Source: Actinomycetota bacterium (GTDB lineage: Bacteria > Actinomycetota > Nitriliruptoria > Nitriliruptorales > JAHWKO01). Taken from it: a stretch of DNA of 11,379 bases. Positions 1 to 5,639 of this stretch are shown here, one piece after another (position 1 is the stretch's first letter; every line of letters begins with the position of its first letter). The stretch is from NCBI GenBank assembly GCA_019347855.1, contig JAHWKO010000076.1:1-11379 (forward strand), in the 5' to 3' direction. The notes under the pieces are model-generated. The model was given only the letters and a program-made list of their open reading frames with translations, searched no databases and was not told the DNA's origin. The position numbers were made by a program, and so were the translations under genes.

Positions 1-133
1 CAGGGTCACCCGATCGCGACCCGCCCCGTGCGTACGCCCAGGCAGCCACCGACCCCCGATGATCCCGCCAACTCCGTCCCCTGCCCCCGCGACCGTCGCG
101 ATAGGCCCCGCCACGCGCCGGGTCGTCTGGGGG

Positions 134-154
134 TTATCCACAAAGTTTTCCACA
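134..154 (+). promoter_or_regulatory. Pair of DnaA boxes at the left tip of the inverted repeat
   Basis: TTATCCACA at 134-142 is a perfect consensus DnaA box. TTTTCCACA at 146-154 differs by one base. The two start 12 bp apart in the same orientation. A third, poorer match lies on the opposite strand just after (around 156-164, read as CTTTCCACC). DnaA is the bacterial replication initiator. Clusters of such boxes mark oriC and also occur at DnaA-regulated promoters and titration sites. The mirror pair at 1404-1424 has the same spacing. No dnaA or dnaN gene is visible in the window, so the role is open. Confidence 0.7.
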
Positions 155-180
155 TCGGTGGAAAGCTGACGGGAAGCGAC

Positions 181-250
181 ACTCGTTGGGATAGGCTCGA
201 TGTCTACTTTAGGGAGATATTAGGGTTTGTGCTAAAGGATAAAGATTCGT
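181..250. other. AT-rich segment with CTTTAGGGA-type repeats next to the DnaA boxes
   Basis: This stretch is markedly richer in A and T than its surroundings. It contains CTTTAGGGA and then TATTAGGG about 12 bp later, followed by an inverted CTAAAGG. The mirror segment at 1310-1365 keeps the same words (CTTTAGGGA and CTTTAGGG in reverse complement, at 1333-1353). Conservation of the words while the flanks diverged suggests they are functional. An AT-rich tract beside DnaA boxes would suit a DNA-unwinding element, but this is inference. Confidence 0.45.
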
Positions 251-534
251 CCATGCGGGTACGGATGGATCGTCCACCGACACCCCTGCCGCGGTCGCCC
301 AGAGGCTCCCTGACGGCGCCACGACCGAGTCCTCCCCCACCCCACGGGATCGCCCGGTACGGTCACCAGCGCCCGATCATCGAACGCTTGTTCCCCCGCT
401 GACCGGGCCCCGATCGCGGCCCTTCGGGGCTCGACCTGGACACCCATCCGCGCACCGATCCCCCCGCGATGATCCCCGCGGAGTTCGGGGTGATGAGGGC
501 CCATGATCATCCCTGGGTCGACAAGATGACAGCT

Positions 535-566
535 CGACATGTCGTTAGGCGATATGTCGCTATATC
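535..566. promoter_or_regulatory. AT-rich palindromic site A
   Basis: The site contains the perfect palindrome CGACATGTCG (535-544), followed by GCGATATGTCGCTATATC (549-566), which is itself partly self-complementary. It lies in the left arm and is paired with site B at 982-1017 in the right arm. It shares words with the sites in the parA leader, at the DUF4350/moxR junction and before scpA. It is probably a protein-binding site, but the protein is unknown. Confidence 0.5.
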
Positions 567-614
567 CGCGCACCGGGCAGGACGACCCGCCGGGTCCATC
601 CCCGCGGCGTTCGG

Positions 615-674
615 TCAGTAGACCCCGACGGCCCCGGTGAGAACCAACGTCGGGTCGCCGTTGCGCCCGCGAAG
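615..674 (-). pseudogene. 3' remnant of a second copy of the central small gene
   Basis: On the minus strand, from about 674 down to the stop at 617-615, the reading frame ends in RNGDPTLVLTGAVGVY. This is identical to the last 16 residues of the small gene at 758-934. The three base differences in the matched coding block are all synonymous (TTG/CTG, GTT/GTG, GGG/GGA). Upstream the similarity fades: a shortened RGWLRG segment replaces the longer equivalent, and the frame meets a stop near 735. The only usual start in frame is a GTG giving about 25 residues. I read it as a decayed paralogue produced by the inverted duplication. Confidence 0.6.
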
Positions 675-757
675 CCATCCCCGAGCCGCCACGCCCGGAT
701 GCCGCCGGTGTGCTGCGGCAGCGTCTCACCTTGCCACCTACCGCGAGCGGGATCGAG

Positions 758-934
758 ATGATCCTCCGACTCGACGGGCCGAACGTGTGCATCCCCGAGC
801 ACGTCCGCGAGCGCTTCAGCCACCGACAGGTCTCGTCGGTGTCCCTGTTCGAGCGCGACGGTGACTGGTTCATCTCGGGGGTCCGCAACGGCGACCCGAC
901 GCTGGTGCTCACCGGAGCCGTCGGGGTCTACTGA
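758..934 (+). CDS. Small conserved-looking protein of unknown function (58 aa)
   Basis: I do not recognise a family. The ATG at 758 opens 58 codons with almost exclusively G or C at third positions, like the large genes here, and with no such bias upstream. The protein has no signal peptide or membrane segment. It alternates short hydrophobic and polar stretches (MILRLDGPNVCIPEHV at the start, then SVSLFERDGDWFIS), which suggests a small beta-rich fold. The C-terminus RNGDPTLVLTGAVGVY is preserved in the broken inverted copy at 615-674 with only synonymous changes, which supports selection on the protein. There is no strong ribosome-binding site. An alternative ATG at 710 would add 16 residues but lacks the codon bias. 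A small hairpin overlaps the stop (931-944). Confidence 0.6.
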   Translation: MILRLDGPNVCIPEHVRERFSHRQVSSVSLFERDGDWFISGVRNGDPTLVLTGAVGVY

Positions 935-981
935 CGGACGTCAGGGGGTTGACCGGCCATGGCCACGGCCACGCCCTGCCA

Positions 982-1017
982 TCGACAAGTCGATATAGCG
1001 CCTGTCGACATGTCGAT
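982..1017. promoter_or_regulatory. AT-rich palindromic site B
   Basis: The site holds TCGACAAGTCGATATAGCG followed by TGTCGACA (1003-1010) and CGACATGTCG (1006-1015). It is the mirror partner of site A in the left arm. Both keep the palindrome and a GCGATAT or GCGCTATATCG word on its inner side. Retention of these words in a diverged repeat suggests functional constraint. Confidence 0.5.
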
Positions 1018-1309
1018 CTGACGCGCCATCCTCCCGGCCGGAACCGGACGCGTCTCGCCGGCCTGGCCGCGGGGACCACGAGGGGATCGGGGCGCCCGGC
1101 ATCGGTGGTTTTCAGTGGTTCGGGTCGAGGCCCACGGCGCGGATCGGGCATCCGAGGGTCGAGTGAACAGGCGTTCGGGGATCGTGCGCTGTCGGGTGAA
1201 GCGGGGCGAGCCGTGGGGTAGGGGAGGACTCCCGGATGGTGCCCGCAGAGGAGCTCTGGGCGCGCGTGGGACGTGGCTGGGCGAGCGATCCAGCCGGCCC
1301 TGTTTGAAC

Positions 1310-1365
1310 AAGTTGACATACGACGAGGTTATCCCTAAAGATTCCCTAAAGCAGACATCAAGCTA
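1310..1365. other. AT-rich segment in the right tip, mirror of 181-250
   Basis: This is an AT-rich stretch in otherwise very GC-rich DNA. It has two direct copies of the reverse complement of CTTTAGGG, 12 bp apart, and a TTATCCCTA word at 1329-1337 that resembles a DnaA box only weakly. It lies just inside the second DnaA-box pair, exactly as the left segment does. Confidence 0.45.
1313..1341 (+). promoter_or_regulatory. Candidate sigma-70-type promoter in the right tip
   Basis: TTGACA at 1313-1318 is a perfect -35 hexamer. A 17-bp spacer leads to TAAAGA at 1336-1341. It points towards parA but lies about 470 bp upstream of the parA start and runs into the DnaA boxes at 1404-1424. It could drive a long leader or a non-coding transcript through an origin-like region. 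The AT-rich context raises the chance of a false match. Confidence 0.35.
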
Positions 1366-1403
1366 CGACCAACAGCGGGTGCTTCCCGTCAGCTTTCCAC
1401 CGA

Positions 1404-1424
1404 TGTGGACAACCCTGTGGAAAA
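1404..1424 (-). promoter_or_regulatory. Pair of DnaA boxes at the right tip of the inverted repeat
   Basis: Read on the minus strand, TTTTCCACA (1424-1416) is followed 12 bp later by TTGTCCACA (1412-1404). The second is the box form favoured by Streptomyces and Mycobacterium. The pair is the mirror image of 134-154, so both point inward. Both tips keep two boxes with the same phasing although one box differs in sequence (TTGTCCACA against TTTTCCACA). That argues the boxes are maintained. Confidence 0.7.
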
Positions 1425-1428
1425 CTCG

Positions 1429-1752
1429 GCTACGACGGGGCGGCTCGGGCGGGTCCACGCCCACGGGCGTGGTGATGGGACGGCCGGATCGGTGGGAGCG
1501 GGGCCGGCACGGCTGGGGTCGGGGGGCGCGTTCGGTGCGGGGCCGGGGCGAACGCGACGTGAGCGGTGACGTGGGGACGTGGCGGTACCCGGCCGGTCGC
1601 GGACGGGCGACAGCCAGCGCGGACCGGCCGAGCTCGGTGCGCCGGGTGGCGTGCGCGGACCCCGTGCCGTGCCGCGGGGTTCCGGGTCGTTGGCTCGGCC
1701 CCCTTGTGCCGGGGGGTGAGTCGCCGGTAGTTTGGCTGACCGTCGACCTGAC
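1429..1752. other. Non-coding GC-rich region upstream of parA with two inverted repeats
   Basis: No gene is supported here. Two clean inverted repeats are visible. CCACGCCC / GGGCGTGG (1455-1472) has 8-bp arms with a 2-bp centre. CGCGTTCG / CGAACGCG (1527-1534 and 1549-1556) has 8-bp arms and a 14-bp loop. They could be operators or transcript hairpins. No T-tract follows either, so they are not classic terminators. A parA promoter candidate lies at the downstream end. Confidence 0.4.
1704..1733 (+). promoter_or_regulatory. Candidate promoter for parA
   Basis: TTGTGC (1704-1709), an 18-bp spacer and TAGTTT (1728-1733) fit the TTGNNN / TANNNT pattern of actinobacterial housekeeping promoters moderately well. 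Transcription would start near 1740 and give a leader of about 75 nt containing the hairpin at 1753-1792. Confidence 0.4.
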
Positions 1753-1792
1753 GACGAGGCGAGATATCTACATGTCGATATATCGCCTCGTC
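1753..1792. promoter_or_regulatory. AT-rich palindromic site C: operator or hairpin in the parA leader
   Basis: GACGAGGCGA (1753-1762) followed by GATAT pairs with ATATCGCCTCGTC (1780-1792). The centre carries ATGTCGATATATCG (1772-1785), the exact reverse complement of CGATATATCGACAT at 6794-6807. The element lies between the likely promoter and the ribosome-binding site of parA, so it could be an operator for autoregulation or a leader hairpin. Partition operons are often autoregulated through sites in this position, but the binding protein here is inferred. Confidence 0.55.
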
Positions 1793-1801
1793 GGCTCGGA
1801 T

Positions 1802-1809
1802 GGGGAGGT
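1802..1809 (+). promoter_or_regulatory. Ribosome-binding site fixing the parA start
   Basis: GGGGAGGT lies 4 bp before the GTG at 1814. It is the strongest Shine-Dalgarno match near any start in the long open frame, so it decides the start over the ATG at 1772, which lies inside the palindromic site. Confidence 0.6.
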
Positions 1810-1813
1810 AGAC

Positions 1814-3049
1814 GTGCCGGAGCAGCGGGACCCGGGGGAGCCCCGGGTATGGCGAGACGACCGGACGCGCGACGACGCGGACCCGGGTCCGGAGGGTCGG
1901 GAGGCTCCTGAGGCCGACGATCCACCCCGGACAGCCCGGACCGAGGAGGAACCGACCCCGAGAGAGCCTGCGATCCCGCGAGAGCCGACGGATGCCCCCT
2001 CGGGTGAGGACCTCGTCGAGGCCGCACGCTCGCTGGACCCGGGCGCTGACGCCCTGCCTGCCGGGGTGGACCCGCTCGGCGCGCCCGTTCCCGTCGACGC
2101 GTCGATCCACGGGGACCCCACCGATCGCTCGCGGAGAGGCGGTGCCGGCGAGGGACGCGCGCACGGGCTGTCCGCCCGGGTCGAGGAGGCCCCGGATCCG
2201 GGGGTCACCGGGGAGAGCCCCTCGCGTCACGATCAGGACGCGCTGCGCCCCGGGGGCGGCCCGCCGGTCCGTCGCCCCGCTCGCGTCATCGCGCTCGCGA
2301 ACCAGAAGGGTGGGGTGGGCAAGACCACGAGCGTGATCAACCTGGGGGCCGCGCTCGCCGAGCTCGGCAACCGGGTGCTCCTGGTGGACATGGATCCCCA
2401 GGGCTCTCTCGGCGTGGGTATCGGTGCCGAACCCCACACCCTCTCGCAGAGCGTCTACAACCTGCTCATGAACGACGGCACCTCCCCGGACGAGGTGATC
2501 CTGCAGACCCGGTTCGAGAACCTCCACGTGCTCCCGTCGAACATCGATCTGGCCGCGGCCGAGATCATGCTGGTGCAGGAGGTGGCCCGCGAGCAGAGCC
2601 TGCGACGCGTCCTCGACCGTCTCCGTTACCGCTACGACTTCATCCTCGTCGACTGTCCACCCAGCCTCGGACTGCTCACCATCAACGGGCTGACGGCCGC
2701 TGACGGGGTGATCGTGCCGCTCGAGTGCGAGTACTTCGCCCTGCGCGGCATGACGTTGCTGATGAACACGATCCGCAAGGTGCAGGAGCGCCTCAACCCT
2801 GAACTGGAGATCAAGGGGATCCTTGCCACCATGGTGGACACTCGCACGATCCACGCCCGGGAGGTCCTGGAACGGGTCCACGAAGCCTTCGGTAACGTCG
2901 TCTTCAAGTCGACGATCAACAAGACGATCCGCTTCGCCGAGGCCCCGGTGGCCGGCGAGCCGATCCTGACGTACGCCGCGGAGAACCGCGGCGCGGATGC
3001 GTACCGCGAACTGGCGAGGGAGGTCCTTTCCCGTGAGTCGACGAGCTAG
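1814..3049 (+). CDS. parA: ParA family (Soj-like) partition ATPase with long disordered N-terminus
   Basis: This is a Walker-type ATPase that binds DNA non-specifically as an ATP dimer and positions DNA or SMC-associated cargo. Of 411 residues, about 1-156 are a low-complexity acidic, proline- and arginine-rich tail. The ATPase domain starts at residue 157 (RVIALANQKGGVGKTT). The deviant Walker A motif is residues 165-172, with signature lysine 165 and nucleotide-binding lysine 170. Walker A' follows at VLLVDMDPQG (188-197), and FILVDCPPSLG is the Walker B region. The domain is full length and ends normally. The GTG start is chosen for its ribosome-binding site. The frame remains open far upstream but without codon bias. 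The next gene overlaps its end by 17 bp. The scpA gene downstream marks this as the ScpA-linked ParA of actinobacteria rather than the parAB copy at oriC. The tail is much longer than usual for Soj proteins. Confidence 0.92.
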   Translation: MPEQRDPGEPRVWRDDRTRDDADPGPEGREAPEADDPPRTARTEEEPTPREPAIPREPTDAPSGEDLVEAARSLDPGADALPAGVDPLGAPVPVDASIHGDPTDRSRRGGAGEGRAHGLSARVEEAPDPGVTGESPSRHDQDALRPGGGPPVRRPARVIALANQKGGVGKTTSVINLGAALAELGNRVLLVDMDPQGSLGVGIGAEPHTLSQSVYNLLMNDGTSPDEVILQTRFENLHVLPSNIDLAAAEIMLVQEVAREQSLRRVLDRLRYRYDFILVDCPPSLGLLTINGLTAADGVIVPLECEYFALRGMTLLMNTIRKVQERLNPELEIKGILATMVDTRTIHAREVLERVHEAFGNVVFKSTINKTIRFAEAPVAGEPILTYAAENRGADAYRELAREVLSRESTS

Positions 3050-3398
3050 CCTGCCCGGAGCAGACGAGCTGTTCCGCCCGACCGGCGGCGACAGCCGCGT
3101 GACCCCGTTGCGAGGTCCCGGACCCGAGCAGGAGACCCAGGACGAGGCGGAGGGCGCCGACGAAGGGGGAGAGGAGACCCCGGCGGAGGCCAGCGGACGG
3201 ACCTCGCACGACACGAAGATCACCGTCTACATGACCCAGCAGGAGCTCCTGGACCTCGAGCAGGCGCGGTTGCGTCTGCAGGCGGAGTTCGGGGTCAAGG
3301 TGGACCGCGGACGCATCGTGCGCGAGGCGATCGCCGAGCTCCTGAACGATCTCTACGTGCACGGACCGGACGCCGAGGTCGTGCGCAACCTGAGCTGA
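3033..3398 (+). CDS. Small ribbon-helix-helix-like partner of ParA
   Basis: A 121-residue protein. Residues 1-60 are acidic and probably disordered. Residues 61-121 form the conserved part: a beta-strand-like KITVYMT (62-68), a helix around ELLDLEQARLRLQAEF (71-86), then VDRGRIVREAIAELL (90-104). A strand followed by two helices, with an RIVREAI second helix, resembles ribbon-helix-helix DNA-binding proteins. I recall a similar small gene beside the scpA-linked parA in Streptomyces and other actinobacteria, with a matching DRGRIVREA core. The GTG start at 3033 has GGGAGGT 8 bp upstream and lies inside the parA end, so the two are translationally coupled. It may be the DNA-binding or adaptor partner of ParA. 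Its target is not known to me, and the AT-rich palindromes are candidates. Confidence 0.75.
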   Translation: MSRRASLPGADELFRPTGGDSRVTPLRGPGPEQETQDEAEGADEGGEETPAEASGRTSHDTKITVYMTQQELLDLEQARLRLQAEFGVKVDRGRIVREAIAELLNDLYVHGPDAEVVRNLS

Positions 3399-3825
3399 CG
3401 CCGAGGGCCGTGCCATCGCCAACGGCAGACCCTGGAGGGAAGCTCGAGGGTACTCGCCCGGGACCGTCTCGGCCGACTGGAACAGATTCCCAGGCGACCC
3501 TGGGGCCTGCCAGGTGACCCCCTGGCGGGCGGGATCCGACATGAGTTCCACGGTCGGGCCGACGAGCGCCCCCCGAACCGACGTCGGATGACCGGGCGGG
3601 AGGGTCCCGGGAACACTGCGATGTGATGCCGCGGGCCCGCCCTCCGGTGCCTGGACGGGCCGCGGCACGCTACACGCAGAGCGCGACCTGGGGGAACGCT
3701 CTCAGATCGACGCTGAGACGTTCTGCGGGTGCACCCCATGCCGAGGGTGCGGCGCCTCGTGGTCCGCGGACCCCTTGCGGGCACCGTGATGCCAGGAGGC
3801 GATCCTGGAGGGCCGCCCGGACCCG
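3399..3825. other. Non-coding gap with twin hairpins
   Basis: No gene is supported. Two adjacent hairpins, CCAGG-CGAC-CCTGG (3490-3503) and CCAGG-TGACCC-CCTGG (3510-3525), repeat the same stem. They may end transcription of the parA pair or structure its 3' end, although there is no T-tract. A further possible fold pairs 3676-3684 with 3719-3727 around a small CTCAG/CTGAG stem. I see no tRNA or known riboswitch signature. Confidence 0.4.
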
Positions 3826-3854
3826 TTGCTGTGACGTGCCGGCGACGGGATACT
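3826..3854 (+). promoter_or_regulatory. Candidate promoter of the DUF4129-MoxR-DUF58 operon
   Basis: TTGCTG (3826-3831), exactly 17 bp, then GATACT (3849-3854). Transcription would begin near 3861, leaving a leader of about 27 nt with GGAAGGG (3875-3881) 6 bp before the GTG start. The placement fits well with a separate transcription unit starting after the parA pair. Confidence 0.5.
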
Positions 3855-3887
3855 CGGCCCCGCGGCGAGCGGGCTGGAAGGGCGGCG

Positions 3888-5639
3888 GTGCAGGTGGACG
3901 GAGCGGACGAGCGACCGGGATCGCACGACGGGTGGGTGGCGCCCGATCAGGGGACGGGCGCCGGCACCGGCCCTCCGGGAGCCGGTGGCGGCTGGAGCAG
4001 CGGGGGGACGCCCGGGACCCCGCCGGACGCCGGCGGGTGGCCCACACGGCGGCCTGCTGCAGCGGGTCCGAAGGCGGGTGACGCGAGGACGGGTCCGCTA
4101 CCCCTGCATCCGATGTCCCTCAGCGACCTCCTCGACGGGGCGTTCAAGCTGCTCCGGGCCGACGCCGGCACGATCGTGCTGATCACGCTGGCCCTCTTCG
4201 GACCGCTCCAGCTCCTCGCGGCCTGGGCGCAGCGCGACACCCTCGACTTCTTCGGGATGCTCTTGGACCCCGGGTCGGCCCCCGACGCGGTCGGCCGGGG
4301 GTTCGGCGACCCGCTGATCGGGATGCTGGCGGGCCTCGCCCAGTTCCTGGTGCTGCCGTTCGTCACCGGGGCGGTCGCCCGGGTAGTGGGCGGTTCCTAC
4401 CTCGGTGAGACGATCCCGGTGGGTACGGCGTTGAAAGCGGCCCTGGGGCGGTGGTGGTCGCTGTTCAGCGCGTGGATCCTCGTCCACCTCGCGGAGTTCG
4501 CCGGCGTCCTGGTCGGTTTCGCCCTGCTCGTCACGGGGGCCGTGGTCGGCGGGGGCGTCGGCGGCGGCGCGGCGCTCGTCGTGGGCGTGATCCTCGTCCT
4601 CCTCGGGTTCGTCGGCGCCGTGTTCGTGATGCCGTTCTTCGTCGCGGTCGCGCCGGCGATCGTCCTGGAGGACCTGGGAGCGGTGGGTGCGATGCGCCGT
4701 TCGGCAGGGCTGATGCGCCCGCGCTACTGGCCGTACCTCGGCACGGCGGTCCTGACGGGCCTGCTCGCCACGGTCGTGAGCTACGCGTTGATGGCGGTCC
4801 CGATGGGCCTGGCGTTCGCGGTCGGCTCCGGGGCGTGGCTCCTCCTGGCGGTCGGCAGCGTGCTCGCCAACGTCGTCGCCCTCCCGTTCGTGGCGATCGT
4901 CGCGACGCTGATGTACTTCGACGGACGGATCCGCACCGAGGCCTTCGACCTGACGGTCGTCGCCGACGAGCTGGCGCGGCCGTCGCGCGTGAGGCGGGTC
5001 TCCCACGGCGTGCCCGCGGCACCGATGGCACTGCCCGCCTACGACGTCGACCCCGACCGGATCGGGTCGGTCGTCCGGGAGGTGCTGGACCGTCCGGAGT
5101 TCCACCAGCCCGAACCCGGCCTACTGGAACGGCTCCAGCGGGCGGCTCTCGAGGCTCTGGCGGACATCCTCGGGGGGATCCTGACCGACGGCAGCGCGGA
5201 CCTGATCGGGTGGGCGATCGCCGTGCTCGCCGTCGTGGCGCTGGTGGTGCTCACCGTGCGGTTCCTGCGGGGTACGAGAGCCAGAGGAGCCCCGGGCGAC
5301 GGCGACGTCACCGCCGCACACCGGCCGCGCGCCCCGACCGAGTGGCTGGAGGAGGCGAAGCAGCACGTTCGCGCCGGGCGCCTCCGCGAGGCCAGCCGCT
5401 GCCGCTACCGGGCGCTGGTGGCCGAGCTCGAGCGGCGGGGCCTCATCGAGGACCGGCCGGGCCGCACGGTGGGGGAGGAGACCGGCGCCCTCCGCCGCCG
5501 TCGACCCGCGGTCGCGGTGCCGTTCGCGGACGCCGCCGAGGTGTTCCAGCGCGCCTGGTACGGGCCCGAGGACCCGTACCGAGCCGATCTGGAGCGCCTG
5601 TCGCACCTCTGCGACCGGGTGCTGGAGGTGGCCCGATGA
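3888..5639 (+). CDS. Multispanning membrane protein fused to a C-terminal DUF4129 domain
   Basis: A 583-residue protein. Residues 1-75 are a Gly/Pro-rich cytosolic tail. A domain of several membrane segments starts at MSLSDLLDGAFKLLR (76 onward, helices from about 88 to 335). It resembles the membrane domain of glycerophosphodiester-phosphodiesterase-like proteins. A further helix lies at about 439-461 (LIGWAIAVLAVVALVVL). Residues about 480-583 (EWLEEAKQHVRAGRLREA, GRTVGEE, AAEVFQRAWYGPEDP) match the C-terminal DUF4129 pattern. DUF4129 proteins are regular neighbours of MoxR/DUF58 genes in actinobacteria, with unknown biochemical role. I more often think of the two parts as separate genes, so the fusion is notable. 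The GTG at 3888 is chosen for its Shine-Dalgarno match and because codon bias begins there. The stop overlaps the next ATG (ATGA). Confidence 0.8.
   Translation: MQVDGADERPGSHDGWVAPDQGTGAGTGPPGAGGGWSSGGTPGTPPDAGGWPTRRPAAAGPKAGDARTGPLPLHPMSLSDLLDGAFKLLRADAGTIVLITLALFGPLQLLAAWAQRDTLDFFGMLLDPGSAPDAVGRGFGDPLIGMLAGLAQFLVLPFVTGAVARVVGGSYLGETIPVGTALKAALGRWWSLFSAWILVHLAEFAGVLVGFALLVTGAVVGGGVGGGAALVVGVILVLLGFVGAVFVMPFFVAVAPAIVLEDLGAVGAMRRSAGLMRPRYWPYLGTAVLTGLLATVVSYALMAVPMGLAFAVGSGAWLLLAVGSVLANVVALPFVAIVATLMYFDGRIRTEAFDLTVVADELARPSRVRRVSHGVPAAPMALPAYDVDPDRIGSVVREVLDRPEFHQPEPGLLERLQRAALEALADILGGILTDGSADLIGWAIAVLAVVALVVLTVRFLRGTRARGAPGDGDVTAAHRPRAPTEWLEEAKQHVRAGRLREASRCRYRALVAELERRGLIEDRPGRTVGEETGALRRRRPAVAVPFADAAEVFQRAWYGPEDPYRADLERLSHLCDRVLEVAR

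Larger units (their letters stand above)
131..675 (+). repeat. Left arm of a large diverged inverted repeat
   Basis: This arm matches, in inverted orientation and in the same order, the arm at about 876-1428. Aligned blocks include 149-177 with 1381-1409 (29 bp identical), 199-229 with 1329-1359, 327-347 with 1211-1231 (20 of 21), 374-393 with 1165-1184 (17 of 20), 535-544 with 1006-1015 (identical 10-bp palindrome) and 615-665 with 886-936 (three differences). Every pair has its midpoint at 775-780, so this is one structure with only small indels. Between blocks the arms have diverged clearly, so it is old or fast-evolving. The arm holds no convincing intact gene. A relic of the central small gene occupies its inner end. 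Confidence 0.85.
876..1428 (-). repeat. Right arm of the large inverted repeat
   Basis: This is the reverse-complement partner of 131-675, with the block pairs listed there. Its inner end carries the 3' part of the intact small gene and its outer end the second DnaA-box pair. Outside the small gene I see no gene in this arm. The open frame that runs through from 1115 into parA has weak third-position bias here and no ribosome-binding site, and is treated as non-coding. Confidence 0.85.

Noticed and set aside
28..402. Open frame on the plus strand at the window start
   Set aside because: It runs through the DnaA boxes and the AT-rich tract, has no codon bias and resembles no protein I know.
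931..944. CTGAC-GGAC-GTCAG hairpin at the stop of the small gene as a terminator
   Set aside because: A five-base stem with no T-tract is too weak to call as a terminator.
1115..1813. Upstream extension of the parA reading frame (233 more codons)
   Set aside because: It is open only because of high GC, has weak third-position bias, crosses the DnaA boxes and site C, and has no ribosome-binding site. The GTG at 1814 has a strong one.
1430..3223. 597-codon minus-strand open frame
   Set aside because: It is antisense to parA and its partner. It is a high-GC shadow frame of clearly real genes.
3640..3727. Possible structured RNA (cloverleaf-like) before the DUF4129 gene
   Set aside because: It pairs only in short stems and lacks any recognisable tRNA or riboswitch core. 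It is left as part of the non-coding gap.
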